Assembly: GCA_036556965.1 (NCBI GenBank)
Contig: DATBIO010000319.1
Coordinates: 1 to 18,424, forward strand
Direction of reading: 5' to 3'
From: DATBIO01 sp036556965
Lineage (GTDB): Bacteria; Acidobacteriota; Vicinamibacteria; Fen-336
Length of the DNA stretch: 18,424 nt
A model generated the notes under the pieces. It was not told the origin of the DNA and ran no database searches. It worked only from the letters and a program-made list of their open reading frames with translations. This document shows positions 7,251 to 13,859 of this stretch, one piece after another. Made by a program: the position numbers and the translations under genes. Position 1 is the stretch's first letter. Each line of letters begins with the position of its first letter.

Positions 7251-9104
7251 TCACTGGATGTAGCCGAGGCTCTTCAGCTCCTCGACCATCTCGCGGTCGA
7301 AGCGGCTCTCCGCGGGGCGCGCGGAGGGTCGGCGGCCGTAGCGGGCCACCCAGCGCACGGGGTGGCGCGCGGCGAACCCCGGCTCGAGCGCCTCGTCGAG
7401 CACGCGCCCCTCCAGCTCGCGGCTGGCGGGCAGGCCGGCCAGGTGGAGGACGGTCGGGCACACGTCACGCTGCGACGCGGTGCCGCGGTCGCCGGGCCGC
7501 GCCACGCCCCCGGCCAGGGCCAGCAGCCCCTCCGCCGCCGCGCCCGTGGCGCGCGGCAGCCGGCCGGGGTCGGCCACCAGCACCACCACCTCGTCCTCGC
7601 CGAAGGCCAGCTCGCCCAGGAGCGTGTCGAGGAACCGGTAGTGCTCGCGCAGCGCGGCCAGCCGCGCGTCGAGGGCGGCCAGGTCGGCGCCGCCGCCCTG
7701 CCCCAGGCGCTGCATGGTGGCGATGTCGAGGCCGGGCAGGTAGAGCGCCTCGAGGTCGGGCGGGGAGGGCTGGCGCAGCAGGGCCGCCGCGCGGGCGTGA
7801 AAGGCGTCGAGGGCGCGCGCGCGCTCGTCCGCGCGCCCGGCCGCCGCCAGCGCGCGCAGGCGCGCGAAGGCCTCGGGGGGATGGACCTCGCGCTCGAGCT
7901 CGCCTCCCTTCTCGAGCTTGAAGAAGGCGCGCTCGCTCACCACGTAGCCGTTGACGGCGTCGGCGGGCCAGGTGGCCCACCAGTTCACCACCCCCACCCG
8001 GAGCCCCTTCTCCGAGGCGACGTTCCACAGCGTCTTCACGTCGCGCAGGACGGAGGTGGCGGGCTGCACGCGCGTGAGCCGGAGCGTCTCGCCCGCGCGG
8101 GCGAGGGCGCGGCCGAAGGTGCCTTCCTCGTCCAGGGCCACCGAGGTCCTCATGCCGGGCAGGCGGCGCGTGCCCGCGGAGTGGATGCCGTGCGCCTGCG
8201 GGCCGCGCCCCGTGGCCACCGTGGTCCACACGATGGCCGGCACCTGCTCCGGCTCCAGGCGCAGGGCGTAGCGCGCGGCACGCGCGAGCAGGGCGGACAG
8301 GTGCGGCATGGCGCCCTCGTCCGCCATCTGGCGGGCCAGCTTCGGGTCGAGGCCGTCCACGGCCACCAGGCGCACGCGCAGGCCGGTGGGCACCACCGCG
8401 TAATCGGGAGGGGGAGCGGGACGCCCGGCCAGCCAGGACCCGGCGGCCACGGCCGCGCCGAGGAGCACGGCGGCGGTGGCGAGGAGGGGAAGCAGGCGCC
8501 GGCGCGACAAGCTGGCCTCCGGCAGCCGCGAGGGGCCCGCGGCCGCGGAGAGCACGGCCACCGCGGCCAGGCTGCCGAAGCGGCCCAGGGCCGCCGCCAG
8601 CGCCACGCCGAGGACGAGGGCGAGCGCGATCAGCGCGGGGCGGTGCGCGGGAAGGTGCGAGCGCCACCACAGCGCGAGGTAGCCGAGGGCGAGCACGCCC
8701 AGGCCGAGCCCGACGTTGCGGCTGAGGGTGGGCGGCGCCGTGGCCCCCCGCCGCGCCAGGGCGCTGGCCGTGAGGCCGGCGGCGAAGGCGAGGAGGGCGA
8801 CGGCCAGGCCCGCGGCCACGGACAGGTAGACGGCGAGCACCACGAGGTCCTGCGCCTGACCCAGCAGGCGCGCGTCCACCGCCGCCGCGCCCAGGCCGAG
8901 GACCACGCCCACCAGCGGTCCTCCCACCAGGCCCACCCGCCAGGCCGCGCGCCACGACGCGCGCGCGGGAGAGGCGGCGGCGGCCCCCGCGAGGACGAAG
9001 CGATCGAGGCCGCTCTGCAGGTAGCCCAGGCGCCGCAGCTCGTCGCGGACCTCGTCCACGCCGGCCAGCGGCGCGCGCGCCCGCTCGTCGCCGTCCGTCG
9101 CCAT
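7251..9104 (-). CDS. Membrane-anchored alkaline-phosphatase-superfamily phosphodiesterase-like protein, probably degenerate
   Basis: The protein has 617 residues from the ATG at 9104. A cytosolic head (1-50) leads to about five membrane helices (roughly 54-76, 86-116, 131-147, 155-187, 203-226), then a domain of the type I phosphodiesterase/nucleotide pyrophosphatase family (about 243-560). LVAVDGLDPKL keeps metal ligand Asp250, and WTTVATGRGPQAHGIHSAG (293-311) is the family block around the nucleophile. However, the usual Ser/Thr before that block is Pro289, the SDHG metal motif reads ADPG, and the D-x3-H site reads DIATM, so metal binding and catalysis are doubtful. The end, SLGYIQ, is a tail common in acidobacterial sulfatases and phosphodiesterases. 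The start is supported by TAGAAT at 9117-9112, seven bases upstream; the frame is open beyond it but runs into the divergent redoxin gene. The substrate is unknown. Confidence 0.8.
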   Translation of the reverse strand: MATDGDERARAPLAGVDEVRDELRRLGYLQSGLDRFVLAGAAAASPARASWRAAWRVGLVGGPLVGVVLGLGAAAVDARLLGQAQDLVVLAVYLSVAAGLAVALLAFAAGLTASALARRGATAPPTLSRNVGLGLGVLALGYLALWWRSHLPAHRPALIALALVLGVALAAALGRFGSLAAVAVLSAAAGPSRLPEASLSRRRLLPLLATAAVLLGAAVAAGSWLAGRPAPPPDYAVVPTGLRVRLVAVDGLDPKLARQMADEGAMPHLSALLARAARYALRLEPEQVPAIVWTTVATGRGPQAHGIHSAGTRRLPGMRTSVALDEEGTFGRALARAGETLRLTRVQPATSVLRDVKTLWNVASEKGLRVGVVNWWATWPADAVNGYVVSERAFFKLEKGGELEREVHPPEAFARLRALAAAGRADERARALDAFHARAAALLRQPSPPDLEALYLPGLDIATMQRLGQGGGADLAALDARLAALREHYRFLDTLLGELAFGEDEVVVLVADPGRLPRATGAAAEGLLALAGGVARPGDRGTASQRDVCPTVLHLAGLPASRELEGRVLDEALEPGFAARHPVRWVARYGRRPSARPAESRFDREMVEELKSLGYIQ

Positions 9105-9111
9105 GGCCGCG

Positions 9112-9117
9112 ATTCTA
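9112..9117 (-). promoter_or_regulatory. -10 box of the phosphodiesterase-like gene
   Basis: TAGAAT (five of six to TATAAT) ends seven bases before the ATG at 9104, which places the transcription start at or next to the A of ATG. There is no room for a ribosome-binding site, so the mRNA is probably leaderless. No clear -35 is visible. Confidence 0.5.
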
Positions 9118-9141
9118 AGTGAGGGCCGCGCCCCCCGCGGA

Positions 9142-9147
9142 TAGAAT
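9142..9147 (+). promoter_or_regulatory. -10 box of the redoxin operon
   Basis: TAGAAT ends five bases before the GTG at 9153, again placing transcription start at the start codon. It faces the identical box at 9117-9112 on the other strand, with 24 bases between them. A weak GTGAGG lies 17 bases upstream as a possible -35. Confidence 0.5.
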
Positions 9148-9152
9148 GACTC

Positions 9153-9701
9153 GTGCCGGTCCTCGCCGCCCTGCTCATGCTCGCCGCGCAAGGCCAGTCC
9201 CTCGTCGGACACCCGTGCCCCGCCTGGCCGTCGCGGCGGTGGGTCCAGGGCGGCCCCCTGGAGCTCGAAGGCCTGCGCGGCAAGGTGGTCCTGGTCCGCT
9301 TCTTCATGGGCCAGGACTGCCCCTACTGCCGCGGCACCGCGCCCGCCCTGAACGCGCTGGCCGAGGAGTTCGGGCCACGCGGCCTGGTCGTGGTGGGGAT
9401 GTACACGCCCAAGCCACGGCCGCGGCCCGCGACGGACGAGGAGGCGCGCGGGCACGCCCGCGCCCACGGATTCGCGTTCCCGGTGGCCGTGGACGACGAC
9501 TGGGCGGCCCTGAAGCGGCTCTGGCTCGACCGTGTGCCGGGGGCCGACTTCACCAGCGCCAGCCTCCTCGTGGACCGGCAGGGCGTGGTGCGCCACGTGC
9601 ATCCCGGCGGCCTCTTCGCGCCGGACGCCGAGCTTCCCGCGGCGCGCGCGGACTACCGGGCGATGCGCGCGGCGGTGGAGCGGCTGGTGGCCGCGCCCTG
9701 A
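9153..9701 (+). CDS. Thioredoxin-fold redoxin (AhpC/TSA-TlpA type), exported
   Basis: This 182-residue protein has the thioredoxin/peroxiredoxin-like fold: KVVLVRFFMGQDCPYC (44-59) with active-site Cys56 and Cys59, a following helix (ALNALAEEF) and VVVGMYTP as the next strand. A short hydrophobic N-terminus (about 1-18) suggests export. The cis-proline usually found before the FLID strand is missing: the matching place reads FTSASLLVD, so disulfide exchange may be altered. The CPYC pair resembles thiol-disulfide oxidoreductases; a peroxidase role is also possible. The GTG at 9153 lies right after TAGAAT, with no Shine-Dalgarno site. The stop overlaps the next start (TGATG), making it the first gene of a tight three-gene operon with a metallopeptidase and an SGNH hydrolase. 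Confidence 0.8.
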   Translation: MPVLAALLMLAAQGQSLVGHPCPAWPSRRWVQGGPLELEGLRGKVVLVRFFMGQDCPYCRGTAPALNALAEEFGPRGLVVVGMYTPKPRPRPATDEEARGHARAHGFAFPVAVDDDWAALKRLWLDRVPGADFTSASLLVDRQGVVRHVHPGGLFAPDAELPAARADYRAMRAAVERLVAAP

Positions 9702-10216
9702 TGCCGTTCGCCTACTACGACAAGCTGGGGAGGCGGGAGAGGGACCTCTACGACCGGAGCGCGCGCATCGCCAGCGTTCCCCTGCCCCTGGCCGAGGGCC
9801 TGCGCCCCGTGGTGGACGTGCTGCGGGAGGCCCTGGCCCGCGACCAGCGCGCGGTGGTGGAGGCCGCCTCCCGCCGCCTCTCGCGCGGCATCACCGACAT
9901 GCTGGAGATCGATCCCGTCTCCGTGAACGTGCTCGCCGTCCGGCCCGCCCTGCGCACGAGCGAGCTGCACGGCCTGTACACGCGCGACGCCAGGGGCCAC
10001 GCCCTCATCCGGGTCTGGATGCGCACGGCCCGCCATCGCCGCGTGGTCGCCTTCCGCACCTTCCTGCGCACGCTGCTCCACGAGGTCTGCCACCACATCG
10101 ACTACGTGCACTTCCAGTTCTTCGACTCGCTGCACACGGAGGGCTTCTTCAAGCGCGAGAGCAGCCTCTTCTACCAGCTCGTCCCGCGCGAGGAGGAGGC
10201 CGCGGCCGGCTCGTGA
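9701..10216 (+). CDS. Putative zinc metallopeptidase with HExxH motif
   Basis: This 171-residue protein begins with the ATG inside TGATG at the end of the redoxin gene, so translation is probably coupled. The only strong motif is LLHEVCHHIDYVHF: His127, Glu128 and His131 form a zincin HExxH, followed by His132 and Asp134. A later SLHTEGFFKRES (144-154) may give the third ligand (His145 or Glu147). There is no signal peptide and no membrane helix, so the protein is probably cytosolic. I know similar short HExxH proteins from delta-proteobacteria and acidobacteria only as uncharacterised families; no substrate can be named. SprT-like and minigluzincin-type folds are alternatives. Its stop overlaps the next GTG (GTGA), so all three genes should be made together. 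Confidence 0.75.
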   Translation: MPFAYYDKLGRRERDLYDRSARIASVPLPLAEGLRPVVDVLREALARDQRAVVEAASRRLSRGITDMLEIDPVSVNVLAVRPALRTSELHGLYTRDARGHALIRVWMRTARHRRVVAFRTFLRTLLHEVCHHIDYVHFQFFDSLHTEGFFKRESSLFYQLVPREEEAAAGS

Positions 10217-11163
10217 GGAAGGAGGTCGCGCTCCTGGCCGGGAGCGTGGCGGCCACCCTCTGCCTCGCGGAGGCGGCCCTGCGCCTCTGGCCGCGCGCGG
10301 CCCGCGCATCCTATGCCCCCGTGGGCGCCCGCCGCGCCTACCGGCAGCAGAACGCGGCGGGCTACCGCGACGTCCCGCGGGTCCCCGCCAAGCCGCCGGG
10401 CGTGCGCCGCGTGGTCAGCCTGGGTGACTCCTTCGCCTGGGGCGCCGGCGTGGAGCTGGACGACGCCTACCCCCAGCGGCTCGAGCGCGCGCTGCGCCGC
10501 ACGCGGGGCGAGGAGTGGGAGGTGGTGAACCTGGCCCGGCCGGGGATGCGCACGGTGGACCAGGCCGACGTCCTGCGCCGCGAGGGCTTCGCCTACGCGC
10601 CCGACGTGGTGCTCGTGGGCTACGTCCTCAACGACAGCGAGGGCCGGACGTCCGAGGAGGCACGGCGCGCGGAGGAGTGGAGGGAGGGGCCGCCCGGGCC
10701 CTCGCCCTCGTCCTGGGACCGTTCCCTGCTGGTGCGCACGGTGCGCCACCGCCTGTGGGCCACCGCCGAGAACCGGCGGCGGATCGACGGCTTCCGCGCC
10801 CTCTATGCCGCCGACGCCGCCGGCTGGCGGGCGGGCCGCCAGGCCCTGGCCGACATGGGCGCGCAGTGCCGCACGCGGGGCGTGCCCCTGGTGGTGGCCG
10901 TCTTCCCGCTCTTCGGCAACCGGCTGGACGAGGGCTACCCGTTCGCGGCCCTGCACGAGGAGGTGGCCCGCGCCGCCGCCGCCGCCGGCGCGCGCGTGGT
11001 GGACCTGCTGCCCGCCTACCGCGACCTGCGCTGGGAGCTGCTGGTGGTGGACGGCGCCCGCGACGAGCACCCCAGCGAGCTGGCCCACCGCATCGCGGCC
11101 AACGCCATCCTGGCCGCGCTGGACGACACGGTGCCCCGCCCGGGGCGCGCGCCGCCGCCCTAG
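10213..11163 (+). CDS. SGNH/GDSL hydrolase with N-terminal membrane anchor
   Basis: The protein has 316 residues from the GTG at 10213, which overlaps the previous stop by four bases. Residues about 5-26 form a signal anchor, so the catalytic domain faces the periplasm. SGNH marks: VSLGDSFAWGAG with nucleophile Ser73, a Gly-containing block in the NLARPGMRT stretch, VLVGYVLNDSEG with Asn in the third block, and DEHPSELAHR with Asp284 and His286 as the last two triad members. Such enzymes deacylate or transacylate lipids, polysaccharides or peptidoglycan; the substrate here is open. The last gene of the operon, it runs into the convergent secreted-protein gene, sharing the palindromic CTAG that supplies a TAG stop on both strands. 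Confidence 0.87.
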   Translation: MRKEVALLAGSVAATLCLAEAALRLWPRAARASYAPVGARRAYRQQNAAGYRDVPRVPAKPPGVRRVVSLGDSFAWGAGVELDDAYPQRLERALRRTRGEEWEVVNLARPGMRTVDQADVLRREGFAYAPDVVLVGYVLNDSEGRTSEEARRAEEWREGPPGPSPSSWDRSLLVRTVRHRLWATAENRRRIDGFRALYAADAAGWRAGRQALADMGAQCRTRGVPLVVAVFPLFGNRLDEGYPFAALHEEVARAAAAAGARVVDLLPAYRDLRWELLVVDGARDEHPSELAHRIAANAILAALDDTVPRPGRAPPP

Positions 11164-11942
11164 AACTTCACCTCTTTGACGCGGCCGTTCTCGAAGACCA
11201 CGGTGAGGTCCGAGTAGGTCCAGCGCGACTTGTTCTCGAAGGAGATCTCCTTCTCCGGCTTGCCCAGGATCTCCAGCACCTCCAGCGGAGTCATGCCCGC
11301 CTTGATCTCCTTCTTCGTCGCCGTTCCCGCGCTCGAGCCCGCGCTGGAGGCGGCGCGGGCGGGAGCCGCCGCCGGGCGCTTGTCCTCGCGGGCGTGGACC
11401 ACGGTGGCGGCGAAGTTCCGCGCCGCTTCCTCGCTGGGGAAGTCCTCGAGGTACATGTGGATGAAGTCGATGGCCCGGCCCACGTCCTGGGCTCCCCGCA
11501 CGGCGAAGGGGAAGAAGAACTTGAAGTTGGTGGCCACCGGCTCGCGCTTGGTCTGCTTGGCGATCCACTCGCCGCGCGTCACCTTGTGGGCTTCCACGGA
11601 GACCATGCGCAGGTCCACGCGGTTGTCCTTCCAGCTGATGGAGGCCAGCTCCATCACCTCGCCCTTGGCCAGCACGTCCGCCGCCGTCTGGTCGAAGTCC
11701 AGGATGCCGGTGGAGGTCTTCCACCCGCTCTCGTTCACGTCGATGGAGAAGTGGGCCATGGTCTGGTCGCCCTTGACGCCGTACACGGAGGTGGTGGGGA
11801 CGCCCTCCTGCATGACCACGGCGAAGGTGCGGCCGGGCTTGAAGGTCTGCTCGAAGGCGGCCCGGAACTCCGGGGGCAGCTTTTCCGCCCCGGCGGGGGC
11901 GGCGAAGAGGGCGAGGACGGCGGCGGCGCAGCGGACTCTCAT
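11160..11942 (-). CDS. Secreted protein with BamE/SmpA-like C-terminal tail, function unknown
   Basis: The protein is about 260 residues with a signal peptide (cleavage near Ala19, after APAGA). The main domain (20-185) matches no family I can name: it has few cysteines and several aromatic strands, such as FKFFFPF. A low-complexity Ala/Ser/Pro linker (about 186-212) leads to a 48-residue tail, GMTPLEVLEILGKPEKE...RWTYSDLTVVFENGRVKEV, which follows the BamE/SmpA/OmlA-like pattern (GMT..EV...LG.P....W.Y....V.F..G.V). BamE works in outer-membrane barrel assembly, but this tail also occurs in unrelated secreted proteins. For the start, an AAGGAG lies nine bases before an in-frame TTG at 11948 and fifteen before the ATG at 11942, so the TTG is a serious alternative adding two residues. 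Its stop overlaps that of the SGNH gene. Confidence 0.75.
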   Translation of the reverse strand: MRVRCAAAVLALFAAPAGAEKLPPEFRAAFEQTFKPGRTFAVVMQEGVPTTSVYGVKGDQTMAHFSIDVNESGWKTSTGILDFDQTAADVLAKGEVMELASISWKDNRVDLRMVSVEAHKVTRGEWIAKQTKREPVATNFKFFFPFAVRGAQDVGRAIDFIHMYLEDFPSEEAARNFAATVVHAREDKRPAAAPARAASSAGSSAGTATKKEIKAGMTPLEVLEILGKPEKEISFENKSRWTYSDLTVVFENGRVKEVKF

Positions 11943-12016
11943 GGACAAGCGGAGCTTCTCCTTCCGGAGGCGAAAGGCGAGATGGTAGCAAGCCGGCGCC
12001 GCGCGCGGAAGCGGGC

Positions 12017-12406
12017 TCAGCGCAGCGGCGAGCCGGGGTCCTCCCCGCACTGGAGGGCGAGCGCGGCGCCCTCCTCGGGCAAGCCGAGGCATTCGAACAG
12101 GTTGCGCACGAGCTGGCCCAGCCGGTCGCCGCGCGCCCGGGTGGCGAGGATGGCCACCACCAGCGCGCGCCCGCGCTCGGCGATGGCGTCCGCGGCCGCC
12201 AGCGCCTGCTCGCGCGGCGGGTCGTCGTCGAAGGGCGCCGCCTCCTCCTCGAGGGCGTGGTGGGCGGCCTTCAAGGCCGGGAAGCCGCCGTTCCCCTCGC
12301 CTCCCAGGACGCCCAGCCGCTCGAGGGAGAGCGCGATCCGCTCCACGATCGTCCGCGCGTGGGGAAGGTTGATGCGGACGTAGCGCCGATAACGTTCGTC
12401 GTCCAT
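12017..12406 (-). CDS. Small helical protein, function unknown
   Basis: I do not recognise this 129-residue protein. It is predicted mostly helical, has no signal peptide, membrane helix or metal motif, and is moderately acidic (EEEAAPFDDDPP in the middle). The start at the ATG at 12406 is the only reasonable one; a TACGAT at 12423-12418 on the minus strand, eleven bases upstream, may be a -10 box giving a very short leader. It is divergent from the M16 peptidase with 89 bases between starts, and the secreted BamE-tailed gene follows 74 bases downstream in the same direction. Codon use with very high GC at third positions supports real coding. Confidence 0.65.
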   Translation of the reverse strand: MDDERYRRYVRINLPHARTIVERIALSLERLGVLGGEGNGGFPALKAAHHALEEEAAPFDDDPPREQALAAADAIAERGRALVVAILATRARGDRLGQLVRNLFECLGLPEEGAALALQCGEDPGSPLR

Positions 12407-12431
12407 CCCGCGCGGCTATCGTAACCGCGCT

Positions 12432-12459
12432 TTGCGGCCCGGCGGCACCGTGATAGCTT
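12432..12459 (+). promoter_or_regulatory. Candidate promoter for the M16 peptidase
   Basis: TTGCGG (12432-12437) and TAGCTT (12454-12459) are separated by 16 bases, the same spacing as at 2337-2364. The flanking ATAGCTTGGACTG repeats the motif seen there. The leader to the ATG would be about 30 bases with no clear Shine-Dalgarno site. Confidence 0.4.
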
Positions 12460-12495
12460 GGACTGCTCGACTGCCGTTCCCGCGGGCCCACCACC

Positions 12496-13752
12496 ATGAT
12501 CGTCAAGGAGATCCTCCCCAACCGCCTCACCCTGATCACGGAAGAGATGCCCCACGTCCGCAGCGTGGCCATCGGGGTGTGGCTCAAGCGGGGAAGCCGC
12601 CACGAGCCGGCGGAGAAGTCGGGCATCGCCCACTTCATCGAGCACATGGTCTTCAAGGGCACGGCCAACCGCTCCGCCGAGGCCATCGCCTCGGAGGTGG
12701 ACTCCATCGGCGGCCACATGGACGCCTTCACGGCCAAGGAGTACGCGGCCTTCCACCTGAAGGTGCTGGACGAGCACCTCCCGGTGGCCACCGACATCCT
12801 GGGCGACATCGTCCTCCACCCCCTCTTCGACCCCGCCGAGATGGCCAAGGAGAAGAAGGTCATCTTCGAGGAGATGAGCATGGTGGAGGACACGCCCGAC
12901 GACCTGGTCATGGAGCTGTTCTCGGAGGCCTACTGGCCGGACCACCCATTGGGCCGCCCCATCCTGGGCACGCGCGAGACGGTGGCCGCCTTCGACCGCG
13001 ACCACCTCGCCGCCTTCTTCTCCGACGTCTACCGTCCGGACAACATCGTCATCTCCGCCGCCGGCCGCCTCGACCACAAGACGGCCTCCGACCTCATCCA
13101 GGACGCCTTCGGCGCCCTGACCTCGCGCGGGAGCACCCTCGACGGCGGGCCGCCCACGCCCGCCTCCGCCATCGTCACGCGCTCGAAGAAGGAGCTGGAG
13201 CAGGTCCACGTGTGCCTGGGCACGCGCGCCTACTCCATGACCCACGCCGACCGCTACGGGGCGTACCTGATGAACACGGTGCTGGGAGGAAGCATGTCCT
13301 CCCGCCTCTTCCAGAACGTGCGCGAGAAGCGCGGGCTCGTGTACTCCATCTCCTCCGGGGTCAGCTCCTACTCCGACGCCGGCGTCCTGACCGTCTACGC
13401 CGGGACCAGCCTCGACTCCGTGGACACGGTGCTGGAGCTGACCCTGCACGAGCTCCGCCGCCTGCGCGACGAGACCCTGTCCGAGACCGAGCTCCGCCGC
13501 GCCAAGGACCACCTCAAGGGCAGCCTCATGCTGTCCCTGGAGAACACGGGCGCGCGCATGAGCCACCTCGCGCGCCAGGAGATCTACTTCGGCCGCCAGT
13601 TCCCCCTGGACGAGATCACGGCGGGCATCGAGGCCGTCACCGCGGCCGACGTCCAGCGCATCGCCAACGACATCTTCACGGGCGAGCCGGGCCTGAGCGT
13701 CCTCGGGAACCTCGGGCGCTACAAGCCGAAGGCAGAGCAGATCCGGCTCTGA
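12496..13752 (+). CDS. M16 family zinc peptidase (processing-peptidase type)
   Basis: This 418-residue insulinase-family protease is close in length to bacterial homologues of mitochondrial processing peptidase beta (YmxG/PqqL class). The inverted zinc motif HFIEH gives His46, Glu49 and His50, with the distal ligand Glu126 in IFEEM exactly 76 residues after the second histidine, as in the family. The second domain has the typical MNTVLGGSMSSRLFQNVREKRGLVYSI stretch (residues about 256-282), which helps bind the peptide. There is no signal peptide, so it is probably cytosolic. The ATG at 12496 begins directly at the conserved strand (VKEILPNRLTLITE). It probably degrades or trims short peptides. 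A yycJ-type gene follows after 107 bases with its own probable promoter. Confidence 0.93.
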   Translation: MIVKEILPNRLTLITEEMPHVRSVAIGVWLKRGSRHEPAEKSGIAHFIEHMVFKGTANRSAEAIASEVDSIGGHMDAFTAKEYAAFHLKVLDEHLPVATDILGDIVLHPLFDPAEMAKEKKVIFEEMSMVEDTPDDLVMELFSEAYWPDHPLGRPILGTRETVAAFDRDHLAAFFSDVYRPDNIVISAAGRLDHKTASDLIQDAFGALTSRGSTLDGGPPTPASAIVTRSKKELEQVHVCLGTRAYSMTHADRYGAYLMNTVLGGSMSSRLFQNVREKRGLVYSISSGVSSYSDAGVLTVYAGTSLDSVDTVLELTLHELRRLRDETLSETELRRAKDHLKGSLMLSLENTGARMSHLARQEIYFGRQFPLDEITAGIEAVTAADVQRIANDIFTGEPGLSVLGNLGRYKPKAEQIRL

Positions 13753-13830
13753 GCCTGGCCTCGGCCGGGAGTCCCGTACCCGCGGGAGACGTCGCGGCGT
13801 CCGTTGGCCCCGGGGGCGGGGCCCTCCGCT

Positions 13831-13855
13831 TATCATCAGCTCGTCCCACGGGAGG
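13831..13855 (+). promoter_or_regulatory. -10 box and Shine-Dalgarno site of yycJ
   Basis: TATCAT (13831-13836, five of six to TATAAT) would start transcription near 13843. GGGAGG follows at 13850-13855, four bases before the CTG at 13860 and ten before the ATT at 13866. Together they show that a gene begins here although no ATG, GTG or TTG is in place. Confidence 0.5.
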
Positions 13856-13859
13856 CCAT

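Noticed and set aside
7197..9122. A 641-codon plus-strand open frame
   Set aside because: It is the antisense shadow of the phosphodiesterase-like gene; composition is Gly/Arg/His/Gln-rich and has no recognisable domain.
10171..11991. A 606-codon minus-strand open frame
   Set aside because: It runs through the SGNH gene on the opposite strand and out of frame through the BamE-tailed gene. The real genes there show clear motifs.
13753..13859. Fusion of the M16 peptidase with the metallo-beta-lactamase domain
   Set aside because: The two are in different frames, the M16 gene has its own stop at 13750-13752, and a -10 box plus Shine-Dalgarno site precede the second gene.
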